NCBI GenBank assembly: GCA_964020055.1
Contig: OZ026533.1
Coordinates: 930,001-994,000, forward strand
DNA: 64,000 nucleotides
Source: G964020055 sp964020055
GTDB taxonomy: Bacteria; Pseudomonadota; Alphaproteobacteria; WRAU01; Hepatincolaceae
Direction: 5' to 3'
Shown: one piece after another, positions 27,199 to 35,486 of the stretch
Numbering within the stretch: the first letter of the stretch is position 1
How the letters are laid out: every line of letters starts with the position of its first letter
Made by a program: the position numbers and the translations under genes
The notes under the pieces: model-generated
Seen by the model: only the letters and a program-made list of their open reading frames with translations
Database searches by the model: none
Told to the model about the DNA's origin: nothing

Positions 27199-28071
27199 TT
27201 AATTATTATTTTCAATCAAATTATCAAGATATTGCAAAATGTTGTCTGTTATAATCCTAGCTTCTAATTTTTTCCCCCAATTAGATGTAATATCATTAAC
27301 ATACATTTTGTATTGTACAAATAAGTTGTAAGCTTTATCTAATTGATCATTCTCTAAGGCATTTTGTATATCATTTAGATTATTTTCACAATGTGAGTTA
27401 TTAATTTGTGCATTTGAAGAAGTGTTTTTTATGTAAATTAATTTTGCAAAAAGATATTTCAAGTCATTCCAAAGAGTTGAAGTTGCTTGCAAACAATACA
27501 AATCAATTTCCATATAAACAATATCAAAATCATTTAAAATTTCATAAGTAGTAGGTATTTTATGAAGTTTTGTATTTTTTAATTTTTTCAATAGATTGAT
27601 TAAATTATCGTCATGATAAAAACTTTCTAAAAATGTTGCATATATTTCCCATCTATCACTACCTTGTAAAAGAGCAGCATAAAGTTTATTAAGATTAAAT
27701 TTAATCAAATCTTTATTTTTTATATGTTCTGGTGATAATTTGAAATCATTATTAGTTGTTAAATTTGTACTATCTACAATAGAATTTGTTTTATGAGTTT
27801 CTATACTCTGTAAAGAAAAATCTTCTTGAGGTTTTTCTATAGGCTTGATATTTGGGTCAATATTAGTATCTTTTGAGGAATTATTTATTTGAGGTAGTTC
27901 ATTCAGTAAAGCAGCTATAGGATTATTTGGAAAATCCTTATGTTTATAAAATATAATAGCAGTAATAAGAATCAAAATACTTACAAATATGATAATTAGA
28001 GAATATTTAATATTTTTTGATAATTTTTTTAATTTTTTATCTCTATTATTTTGTGGTTTTTCATTATTCAT
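27199..28071 (-). CDS. Mitofilin-family (Mic60-like) inner membrane protein
   Basis: The 290-residue protein has a basic N-terminus and one membrane helix at about 23-43. A low-complexity linker follows, then a C-terminal helical domain (about 120-285). The stretch KLHKIPTTYEILNDFDIV matches the C-terminal signature shape of alphaproteobacterial mitofilins. Relatives in alphaproteobacteria shape intracytoplasmic membranes and are ancestors of mitochondrial Mic60. This one is short, with a reduced or missing coiled coil. It is divergent from tsaD and precedes the HemY-like gene, which supports the call. Sequence identity alone would not prove it. Confidence 0.6.
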   Translation of the reverse strand: MNNEKPQNNRDKKLKKLSKNIKYSLIIIFVSILILITAIIFYKHKDFPNNPIAALLNELPQINNSSKDTNIDPNIKPIEKPQEDFSLQSIETHKTNSIVDSTNLTTNNDFKLSPEHIKNKDLIKFNLNKLYAALLQGSDRWEIYATFLESFYHDDNLINLLKKLKNTKLHKIPTTYEILNDFDIVYMEIDLYCLQATSTLWNDLKYLFAKLIYIKNTSSNAQINNSHCENNLNDIQNALENDQLDKAYNLFVQYKMYVNDITSNWGKKLEARIITDNILQYLDNLIENNN

Positions 28072-28139
28072 TTAGCAACCTGTAAAAATATAGTACAATT
28101 AGTCTTCTCTAAGTATATAACTATTAAATGGATTTATAA

Positions 28140-29198
28140 ATGATATTTTTAGGTATAGAAAGCACATGCGATGAAACTGGTGTTGCAATCATTGACGATA
28201 AAGGAAATATTTTATCTAATAATTTATATTCTCAGATTGAAATTCATAAAGCTTACGGTGGAGTTGTTCCAGAAACAGCTGCAAGAAAACATTTGGATTT
28301 AATGATTCCTTTGATTGATAAATCATTAAAAGAAGCTTGTTTAAAAATGTCAGATATTGATGTTTTTTGCGCAGCGACAGGTCCTGGATTAGTTGGTGGT
28401 TTAATAATTGGTACAATAGCTGCCAAAACTATGGCTGCTATTTATAAAAAGCCATTTATTTCAGTAAATCATCTGCAAGGGCATGCCTTGTTACCAACAT
28501 TAGTAGAGAATGTGAAATTTCCATTTTTATTATTACTTATTTCTGGTGGGCATACTCAATTTTTGAGTGTATTAGGAGTAAATAAATATGAAATATTAGG
28601 TACAACAATAGATGATGCAATAGGAGAAGCGTTTGATAAATCAGCCAGGTTATTAGGTTTGCCTTATCCAGGTGGTAAGGAAATACAAACATTAGCATTT
28701 AGTGGAAATAAAATAAAATATATATTGCCTTTACCTTTAAGCAATCAAAAAAATTGTGACTTTTCTTTTGCAGGCTTAAAAACTTCAGTTAGAACTTTAG
28801 TACAAAATATAAAAATGAAAGAAGATGGATTAACACAAACTGTAAAACAAGATATAGCAGCATCTTTACAACATACTATAGCAAAGCTTATCATAAATAG
28901 AACAAGCAATGCTGTTAAAATTTTCAATCAAAGTTATGAAGATTGTAAAAATATAGTTGTAAGCGGTGGTGTATCTGCTAATCTAGAAATTAGGGAAGAA
29001 TTAGAGAAATATTCTAAGTCAAACAATCTGAAATGTTACTTTCCTCCTTTAGATTTATGTACTGATAATGCGATCATGATAGCTTGGGCTGGGTGTTTGA
29101 TTTATAAAGAGCGTATAAAAAATAAAAATACACTTTCTGAATATGGGGATATATCTTCTTTAGTCAATCCTAGATGGAACTTAACCGATATAAAATAG
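28140..29198 (+). CDS. tsaD: tRNA N6-adenosine threonylcarbamoyltransferase TsaD
   Basis: TsaD is the catalytic subunit that transfers threonylcarbamoyl to A37 of tRNA, working with TsaB (6816-7502). The 352-residue ASKHA protein opens with GIESTCDETGVAI. It has the metal-binding NHLQGHALLP (two histidines, near residue 113-117), SGGHTQ and VVSGGVSANLE. Length fits. It is divergently arranged against the mitofilin-like gene with a 68-base gap that must carry both promoters. The downstream neighbour is the EVE gene after 9 bases. Confidence 0.97.
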   Translation: MIFLGIESTCDETGVAIIDDKGNILSNNLYSQIEIHKAYGGVVPETAARKHLDLMIPLIDKSLKEACLKMSDIDVFCAATGPGLVGGLIIGTIAAKTMAAIYKKPFISVNHLQGHALLPTLVENVKFPFLLLLISGGHTQFLSVLGVNKYEILGTTIDDAIGEAFDKSARLLGLPYPGGKEIQTLAFSGNKIKYILPLPLSNQKNCDFSFAGLKTSVRTLVQNIKMKEDGLTQTVKQDIAASLQHTIAKLIINRTSNAVKIFNQSYEDCKNIVVSGGVSANLEIREELEKYSKSNNLKCYFPPLDLCTDNAIMIAWAGCLIYKERIKNKNTLSEYGDISSLVNPRWNLTDIK

Positions 29199-29207
29199 GA
29201 ATTTGTT

Positions 29208-29615
29208 ATGCAGTATTGGATATTAAAAACTGAGCCTGATACTTGGAGTTGGCAAAATCAATTGCAAAAAAATATAGAACCTTGGAATGGCGTCAAAAAT
29301 TATCAAGCTCGTAATAATATTAAAAATATGAATATTGGTGATATTGCATTTTTTTATCATACAGGAAAAGAACGTAAAATTGTTGGTATCGTAGAAATAT
29401 ATTCTCACGCATACCCAGATGAGGATCCTAATTTTTTAGTTGTTGATGTAAAAACAGTAAAATCAATGGAAAATCATGTTACATTGCAAAATATTAAAAA
29501 TAATTTAATGTTGCAAAATATACAATTAGTAAAACAAGGTAGATTATCAGTTGTCCCTTTAGAAAAAAAAGATTTTTACACCATACTTTCTATGGGAAAT
29601 ACAAAATTGAATTAA
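29208..29615 (+). CDS. EVE-domain protein
   Basis: This 135-residue single-domain protein of the PUA-like EVE fold opens with YWILKTEPDTWSW. It contains WNGVKNYQARNNIKNM and GDIAFFYHTGKERKIVGI, the usual family landmarks. EVE domains bind modified bases in DNA or RNA. Its place after tsaD is typical of alphaproteobacteria and might reflect a link to modified tRNA, but that is inference. TAGGA precedes the ATG by about 8 bases. Confidence 0.93.
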   Translation: MQYWILKTEPDTWSWQNQLQKNIEPWNGVKNYQARNNIKNMNIGDIAFFYHTGKERKIVGIVEIYSHAYPDEDPNFLVVDVKTVKSMENHVTLQNIKNNLMLQNIQLVKQGRLSVVPLEKKDFYTILSMGNTKLN

Positions 29616-29716
29616 TTTTAGAACTCTTGAAATTTATAATTTTATGCTTATATATATTATAATAATATTTCTATAAGAATAATTTAATCAATATTAAAAT
29701 TAACGGGTTGTAATTT

Positions 29717-30709
29717 ATGAATTATTTTAAAACATTTATGTTGATATTTATTTTGACTGCAATATTTATTTTAGTAGGTGCTGCAGTTGGTGGTACAACA
29801 GGAGCAATAATAGCTCTTATAATTGCTTCATGTTTGAATTTATTTGCTTTTTGGAATTCGGATTCAATAGTATTAAAAATGTACAACGCTAAAATTGCAG
29901 ATACTAAAGAGTATAAAGCTTTTTATGAAATAACAGAAAAATTAGTTGATAACGCACATTTACCAATGCCTAAATTGTATGTTATGGAAAATAATATTCC
30001 AAATGCTTTTGCTACAGGAAGAAATCCAGAAAATTCTGCAGTTGCAATCACAACCGGGATTTGGGATTTATTATCTAAAGAAGAATTAGAAGGAGTTATA
30101 GCTCACGAATTAGCACATATTAGAAATAGAGATACTTTAATAAGTACAATAGTAGCTATTTTAGCCTCTTCTATTTCAATGCTTGCAAATATATTGATAT
30201 TTTCAAATATCTTTCGTGGTAGTAGCGATAATAGCAAATCGTCAGGAATTTTAGGACTTATAATAGCTATGTTTGCACCTATAGTAGCACTTATAGTTCA
30301 AATGGCAGTTTCACGTTCTAGAGAATATGCAGCAGATAAATTAGGTGCAAGAATATGTCACAATCCATTAGCATTAGCTAGAGCATTAAGTAAGCTCGAC
30401 GCTTATGCTAAAGGAATGCATCATAAGCAGCCAGAGCCAACTTCTAAAGAAGCTTCAACAGCTCACATGTTTATTATAAATCCATTTAGCTCTAATTCTA
30501 GGGATAATATATTTTCTACTCATCCAGCAACAGAAAATAGAATTAGCCAGTTGATAGCATTAGCAAAAGGTATGAATATAGATATAAATTTGACTACTTT
30601 AGAAAATATAGACAATATAAATAACAACAAAGAATTTCAAATAGAGAATGGGGCAAATATAAGTGAAAAACCTATTGACTATGATGTACCAAACAATCCA
30701 TGGAGATAA
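29717..30709 (+). CDS. htpX: Protease HtpX
   Basis: HtpX is an inner-membrane M48 zinc metalloprotease that degrades misfolded membrane proteins. The 330-residue protein has two N-terminal membrane helices (about 5-42), the zinc motif HELAH at 130-134, and two more hydrophobic segments. The third ligand region is SRSREYAADKLGA. The C-terminal extension beyond residue 290 (Asn-rich, ending NNPWR) resembles that of alphaproteobacterial HtpX. A 101-base gap separates it from the EVE gene, suggesting its own promoter; nothing clear could be pinned down. Confidence 0.95.
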   Translation: MNYFKTFMLIFILTAIFILVGAAVGGTTGAIIALIIASCLNLFAFWNSDSIVLKMYNAKIADTKEYKAFYEITEKLVDNAHLPMPKLYVMENNIPNAFATGRNPENSAVAITTGIWDLLSKEELEGVIAHELAHIRNRDTLISTIVAILASSISMLANILIFSNIFRGSSDNSKSSGILGLIIAMFAPIVALIVQMAVSRSREYAADKLGARICHNPLALARALSKLDAYAKGMHHKQPEPTSKEASTAHMFIINPFSSNSRDNIFSTHPATENRISQLIALAKGMNIDINLTTLENIDNINNNKEFQIENGANISEKPIDYDVPNNPWR

Positions 30710-30715
30710 AATTTA

Positions 30716-31372
30716 ATGAAAAATGTATATAAATTATGTCTATTATTAGTAATATTGATAAATCCTTTGAATTTATATGCAAATGATGGTTGGTTTGTAT
30801 CAGCAAAAGGAGGGTTTGTTATCAATGGTCCTTTTGATTATAAAACAACAGTTAAATATACTCCAACAAATGGAACAGAGCAGAATAGACAATTTCAAAC
30901 TAATTTAAGTAATATTCCAAGTTTTGGAATAGCTGCTGGGTACGAAATTGATAATCTTATTTTTAAAGCCGAACTTGAAAGAAATAATTTCCATACAAAC
31001 AAAGAAAATACAGACTTCACTTATAATTCAACAGCAATATTATTAGGAGGATATTATAAATTTAATACCTCTTCTAGGTTAGTTCCTTATATAGGAGCAG
31101 GTTTAGGTTTTTATTTTACAACAGATATAAAATTAAAAGCTGATCCTTATACATCTGTTACCTCTTCAAATAAAAGTAATTTTATTTTTCATGTAAATTT
31201 GGGGATATCTTATGATATATCAGATAATATCGCAATTGGCATAGAAGATAAGTTGATAATTGATCAAAGTCGTTCCTTTATGATAAAAAAGAATGATGTG
31301 GATTATAATTTTTCTATTGGAAACCAATTAATTAATACAATATTATTAACATTAAAATATTCTTTTTGGTAA
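30716..31372 (+). CDS. Outer-membrane beta-barrel protein (surface antigen/OmpA-barrel type)
   Basis: The 218-residue product has a cleavable-looking signal peptide (about 1-23, ending LYAND). Alternating polar-hydrophobic strands follow, consistent with an eight-stranded barrel, and include LVPYIGAGLGFYF and a C-terminal aromatic (ends KYSFW), the usual OMP end. It resembles small barrels annotated as opacity or surface antigens in Rickettsiales. It lies 6 bases after htpX. A terminator shared with the opposing PAP2 gene follows. Exact function and ligand are unknown. Confidence 0.75.
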   Translation: MKNVYKLCLLLVILINPLNLYANDGWFVSAKGGFVINGPFDYKTTVKYTPTNGTEQNRQFQTNLSNIPSFGIAAGYEIDNLIFKAELERNNFHTNKENTDFTYNSTAILLGGYYKFNTSSRLVPYIGAGLGFYFTTDIKLKADPYTSVTSSNKSNFIFHVNLGISYDISDNIAIGIEDKLIIDQSRSFMIKKNDVDYNFSIGNQLINTILLTLKYSFW

Positions 31373-31382
31373 AGTAAAAAAG

Positions 31383-31418
31383 AATACCACTTTTTACTTT
31401 AAACTAAAAAGTGGTATT
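31383..31418. terminator. Bidirectional intrinsic terminator
   Basis: A 14-bp perfect stem (arms AATACCACTTTTTA and TAAAAAGTGGTATT) with an 8-base loop lies in the 48-base gap between the convergent barrel and PAP2 genes. Flanking A/T runs allow it to act in both directions. Confidence 0.8.
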
Positions 31419-31420
31419 TA

Positions 31421-32002
31421 TTAAAACCTAGCAGTAAGTGTTATTCCAAAATATTGATTTCCAATTGTAGGAGTTCCAATAACTTGTACATTAGTTTTCC
31501 CAATTTTAAAGTTATAAGGTGTGACAAATAATTTAGTCATAGCTATTGATATAGCAGCTCCAGTAAGTACATCTGTTATATGATGTCTTTTTGCAACAAC
31601 TCTACTATATGCAACGTATGTAGCAAGAACATAAAAAGGAATTCCAAATTTTGGTCCATATCTATCATATATAAATGAAGCACCGGAAAAGGCAAACGAC
31701 GAATGCCCAGAAGGAAAAGAATCTTGGTTACTAAAATTAGGTCTATATCTAGCTACTGAAAATTTAAGAATACTTGTTGTAAAAGCAGTAATACCCATAG
31801 AAGCTAGATATTGTTTGAACCCTTCTGCATCTTTATTGTATGCAATCAATATAAGGGCCGACAAATTAATAAAATGCATAGTGTGGTCACCTATTTTTCT
31901 TTGTATCTCGACAGATTTATGAGGTTGAGAAGTTAAAAAATTTGGTGAATCCCAAGAGGCAAATAATTTGTTTTTATTTACACTAAATATAATAAAAAAC
32001 AA
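31421..32002 (-). CDS. PAP2-family phosphatase
   Basis: All three PAP2 motifs are present: KFSVARYRP (Kx6RP), FPSGHSS (PSGH) and SRVVAKRHHITD (SRx5Hx3D). The family removes phosphate from lipids such as undecaprenyl diphosphate or lipid A, or from soluble substrates. The listed start is a TTG with no ribosome site, giving 193 residues. Reading upstream in frame to an ATA at 32042-32044, just after a GGAGGG, adds a Lys-rich start and completes a signal peptide (SSFKKTKYLCILFFIIF). That strongly suggests the real start is a rare non-AUG codon near 32044. With only limited hydrophobicity after the signal, a periplasmic or outer-membrane enzyme is likely. Confidence 0.85.
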   Translation of the reverse strand: MFFIIFSVNKNKLFASWDSPNFLTSQPHKSVEIQRKIGDHTMHFINLSALILIAYNKDAEGFKQYLASMGITAFTTSILKFSVARYRPNFSNQDSFPSGHSSFAFSGASFIYDRYGPKFGIPFYVLATYVAYSRVVAKRHHITDVLTGAAISIAMTKLFVTPYNFKIGKTNVQVIGTPTIGNQYFGITLTARF

Positions 32003-32051
32003 AATACATAAATATTTAGTTTTTTTGAATGATGATAAGTATATAATTTGG

Positions 32052-32057
32052 CCCTCC
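32052..32057 (-). promoter_or_regulatory. Strong Shine-Dalgarno before a non-AUG start of the PAP2 gene
   Basis: GGAGGG on the minus strand lies 4 bases before an in-frame ATT (32047-32045) and 7 bases before an in-frame ATA (32044-32042). No ATG, GTG or TTG lies at usable distance. Confidence 0.5.
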
Positions 32058-32174
32058 GGTTATAAATAATTATTGCTTGCTATAAAAATATTATGAAACT
32101 ATTATTAGTTTGTAAATATTAAAATAATTTAAATTTTTATATTTATATAATTAATTGAAATGAGTGTATTATAA

Positions 32175-32864
32175 ATGAAGTTAAACCCAATTTGCATGCT
32201 GATTATTTGTTTTTTTATTGTTTTTTCAACAAAAGCTAATGCAAATATTTATTTTAGATTAAATGGGGGTACAGCAATTGTTCCCAACTTTGAATTAGAT
32301 GTTTTCGAAAAGAAATCACGTACCAAAAATCAAGGTAAAAATAATAATTTTTTAGGTTCATTTGCTGGAGAGTTAGTTATTGATTTTAATAATAGTTTTT
32401 CAGTTCCCAATAATTTGCATTTCATTATGTCTGCATATTATTTAACAAAAATTAATACCAAATATAATATAAAAAGTAACACTCAGATTAGTGATTATAA
32501 CTTATCAATCTCAAATACATTTATTAGTCTAGGTCTTTTATATAATATTTTTGAATATAATAATATAAAATATTATATAGAAGGAGGTTTTGCTGCAGGT
32601 AAAGTTAATATAACAGGTAAATATAAATTAAAGGATGAGGAGAATTTTACTAATATGTATATTAGTGAAAGATATGTAAGTCCATATTTTGCCTTGTCTT
32701 TAGCCTATCAGTTTAATACACACTTTAATGTAGGTGTAAAAGGTATGTTAAATGTATTACCTAAGCAAATTATAAAAAAAGATAATAAGATAACAATCAC
32801 ATCTAATATGAATGGCTTATATTATACTAATTTATTGGTATATTTAGAATATAAACTATTATAA
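32175..32864 (+). CDS. Outer-membrane beta-barrel protein
   Basis: The 229-residue protein has a signal peptide (about 1-24, ending KANAN) and alternating beta strands. Landmarks include FISLGLLYN, YYIEGGFAAGKV and a C-terminal strand YTNLLVYLEYKLL. It is similar in design to the barrel encoded at 30716 but only loosely similar in sequence, so it is a second, diverged small porin-like or surface-antigen protein. Its stop codon is directly abutted by the stop of the opposing YgjP gene with no gap. No specific function can be given. Confidence 0.7.
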   Translation: MKLNPICMLIICFFIVFSTKANANIYFRLNGGTAIVPNFELDVFEKKSRTKNQGKNNNFLGSFAGELVIDFNNSFSVPNNLHFIMSAYYLTKINTKYNIKSNTQISDYNLSISNTFISLGLLYNIFEYNNIKYYIEGGFAAGKVNITGKYKLKDEENFTNMYISERYVSPYFALSLAYQFNTHFNVGVKGMLNVLPKQIIKKDNKITITSNMNGLYYTNLLVYLEYKLL

Positions 32865-33557
32865 TTAATAAAGAGTATGTGCTTGTTCTTTTAACCATTT
32901 TTTGCTTATATTTATATCATTGTAACTATACAATTTCTCAACAATATTCCAAAAATTTTTGCTATGGTTAAATTCTTTCAAATGTGCAACCTCATGGGCA
33001 ACTAAATAGTCAACAACATATAAAGGAGCCATAATAACTCTAAAATTATATTTTAATTCCCCATTGATTGAGCAACTACCCCATTTTTTTTGATCCATAA
33101 CTGATATAGATTTATAATTTATTCCTAAATGAGAACTTTTATTTTCAGATAGGGGAGTAAAAATATCTATAGCAATTTTTTTCAAACATTCTATTAAACA
33201 TTTAGCCCTATGTTGATAGGTTTTTGAATTGATTTCAATAATTTTTTCATTGTGAAATATATTAAAACTACTTTTATAACTAACATTATCTTTTATAGAA
33301 TATGTTTCATTTAATATATTTATATTGCTACATTTTTCAAAATTTAAAGGTTCTGTAATATGTGGATGATTTTTTATCCAGTCACTATGTTTTTCAACAA
33401 ATATTAAAGCTTTTTTGTATTCTAAATTATATGGAATAGTTGCAAGTAGTTCATGTTTTTTTAAGTTATAACTTAGCGTTATTCTTTTAGCAATTTTACT
33501 TTTTTTTATACATAAATTATATTTATGCTGATCAAGTTGTATTGTATGATGTTGCAT
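32865..33557 (-). CDS. YgjP/SprT-like metallopeptidase
   Basis: The 230-residue protein matches the YgjP (DUF45) group of zinc-dependent gluzincin-like proteins. The C-terminal half has WGSCSINGELKYNFRVIMAP, a hallmark of the family. It also has VAHEVAHLKEFNHSKNFW, with HEVAH as the zinc-binding and catalytic motif and a downstream histidine. The substrate is unknown. It is the last gene of a long minus-strand set that starts at 41708. The ATG is 12 bases after the YcgN stop. Confidence 0.9.
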   Translation of the reverse strand: MQHHTIQLDQHKYNLCIKKSKIAKRITLSYNLKKHELLATIPYNLEYKKALIFVEKHSDWIKNHPHITEPLNFEKCSNINILNETYSIKDNVSYKSSFNIFHNEKIIEINSKTYQHRAKCLIECLKKIAIDIFTPLSENKSSHLGINYKSISVMDQKKWGSCSINGELKYNFRVIMAPLYVVDYLVAHEVAHLKEFNHSKNFWNIVEKLYSYNDINISKKWLKEQAHTLY

Positions 33558-33569
33558 TTTCTTTATTAT

Positions 33570-34031
33570 TTAGATTATTTCATCTTCTAAAATATAGTCT
33601 ATTATATCTTTGTCTTTTTCCATATTCATAGGATGCACACAGAATTTATTGGCGGCATTACCGGTTTTGATAGTACTTAGCTTATCTTTTGTAATTAAAG
33701 GATGCCAAAGAGGTAAGTCTTTCCCTTCTTTGACTAATCTATAACTACAAGTTTTAGGTAGCCATGATATTTCATATACTTTTTTTGGAGTAAGTTTTAT
33801 ACAATCTGCCATATATATAAATCTATTTTCATAATTACTGCACACACAAGTATGTGGATTTAATAAAGTACAGGTAACTGCTGTTGTGTAAATTTTTTCT
33901 GTTTCATCGTCTAAAACTTTTTCTAAGCAGCACTTTCCACAGCCATCACACAATGCTTCCCACTCACTTTCAGTCATTTGATCTAAAGATTTTGTTTTCC
34001 AATATGGGATTTTTTCAGTTTTATGTTTCAT
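33570..34031 (-). CDS. YcgN-family cysteine-cluster protein
   Basis: The 153-residue protein carries the UPF0260 pattern: WEALCDGCGKCCLEK near residues 25-39, then CTLLN...CVCSNYENR, CIKLTP and CSYRL. The spaced cysteines look like a metal or Fe-S cluster site of the CxxCxxCC type (zinc/iron-chelating family). Function is unknown in general. It lies 42 bases after cysS and 12 bases before ygjP, all on the minus strand, so co-transcription is likely. Confidence 0.9.
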   Translation of the reverse strand: MKHKTEKIPYWKTKSLDQMTESEWEALCDGCGKCCLEKVLDDETEKIYTTAVTCTLLNPHTCVCSNYENRFIYMADCIKLTPKKVYEISWLPKTCSYRLVKEGKDLPLWHPLITKDKLSTIKTGNAANKFCVHPMNMEKDKDIIDYILEDEII

Positions 34032-34073
34032 TTTATATAAAAAGACCTTGGTTTTTTTGCTTAGTGATTATAG

Positions 34074-35465
34074 TTATTTTAATCGCCATGTAGTATTTTC
34101 TTTATTGTCTTCTAATATTATATCCATATCTAACAATTGATTGCGAATTTTGTCAGCAGCAGAGAAATCTTTATTTTTTTTATACATGTTACGCTTGTTT
34201 ATAAGTTCTTCAATTTCTGAAATATTTAATTTTGAAGCTTTATTTGAATTTGCAGATTTTTGAAATATTCCAAGTATAAAAGCCATTTGCATAATATCAT
34301 TTTTATCTGCTAGGCTAAGACTTTCTTTAATATTCATAATTTTATGTTGAAATATTTGTATAGCTAAAGGTGTATTGAAATCATCACACAATGCTTTCAT
34401 AAATTCAGATGTTTGGAATGATTTGTTTATTTCTGCATTTATATTATTATTGTCAAACTCATCAAAAACGTTGTTGTTATTAATAAATTTATACAATTTT
34501 GTTAATATATTATTAGACTGTTCCAATGCATCTTCATTAAAAGCTAAAGGTTGTCTATAGTGAGTTCTTAATAAAGTTAACCTTATTGTCTCCCCTGTAT
34601 ATTTGTTAAGAGCATTTTTCAAAGTAATAAAATTACCAAGACTTTTAGACATTTTTTCACCGTCTATAGTCATCCATCCGTTATGTAACCAATAATTTGC
34701 TAATAAACACTCATTACATGCGTAACTTTGTGCAATTTCATTTTCATGATGAGGGAAGATTAAATCTTTTCCTCCCCCATGTATATCAAATTGTTCACCC
34801 AAATACCTATTTGCCATTGCTGAACATTCAATGTGCCATCCTGGTCTTCCATAACCCCATGGGCTATCCCAACCTTCTATAGATTGTTCTGATTTATTTT
34901 TTAATAAAGACGGCTTCCATAATACAAAATCTGATGAAGTTTTTTTGTTGATATCATTTTCAATACGAACATTTTTGATCAAATTTTCTTGAGATAAACC
35001 GCTTAATTGACCATATTTTTTATATTTGGTAACATCAAAAAAAACAGAGCCATTTTTTTCATAGGCGTATCCTTTATCAAGTATTTTAGTAATAAAAACT
35101 ATAATATCTTTTATATGGTCTGTTGCTTTTGGTTCGTAAGTTGGTTTTATAACATTTAAAGGTGCAATTGTTTCATGAAAAGCTTTGATTGTTCGTGTAG
35201 TTAAAGAAGTTATACTTTCATTGTTTTCTTGAGCACGAATTAAAATTTTATCATCTATATCTGTTATGTTTCTTACATATGTTACTTTTCCATATAAATT
35301 TAGTAAGGTCTTATATATAGTATCAAATACAACTATGGGTCTTGCGTTACCTATATGAATATCATCATATACAGTTGGCCCACATACATACATTTTTATA
35401 TGTTTGTCATCAATAGGTATAAAAGCTTCTTTTTTTTTACTTAGAGTATTATATATTTTTAACAT
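34074..35465 (-). CDS. cysS: Cysteine--tRNA ligase
   Basis: This 463-residue class I synthetase charges tRNA-Cys. It shows MYVCGPTVYDDIHIGNARP (zinc cysteine and HIGH-like HIGN), the second zinc region with GRPGWHIECSAMA and HGGGKDLIFPHHENE, and the KMSKS loop in DGEKMSKSLGNF. The C-terminal DALR region is slightly shortened but present. It follows gltX by 21 bases; gltX-cysS adjacency is common in alphaproteobacteria. Confidence 0.97.
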   Translation of the reverse strand: MLKIYNTLSKKKEAFIPIDDKHIKMYVCGPTVYDDIHIGNARPIVVFDTIYKTLLNLYGKVTYVRNITDIDDKILIRAQENNESITSLTTRTIKAFHETIAPLNVIKPTYEPKATDHIKDIIVFITKILDKGYAYEKNGSVFFDVTKYKKYGQLSGLSQENLIKNVRIENDINKKTSSDFVLWKPSLLKNKSEQSIEGWDSPWGYGRPGWHIECSAMANRYLGEQFDIHGGGKDLIFPHHENEIAQSYACNECLLANYWLHNGWMTIDGEKMSKSLGNFITLKNALNKYTGETIRLTLLRTHYRQPLAFNEDALEQSNNILTKLYKFINNNNVFDEFDNNNINAEINKSFQTSEFMKALCDDFNTPLAIQIFQHKIMNIKESLSLADKNDIMQMAFILGIFQKSANSNKASKLNISEIEELINKRNMYKKNKDFSAADKIRNQLLDMDIILEDNKENTTWRLK

Positions 35466-35486
35466 TTATGGTTTGATACTTATATT

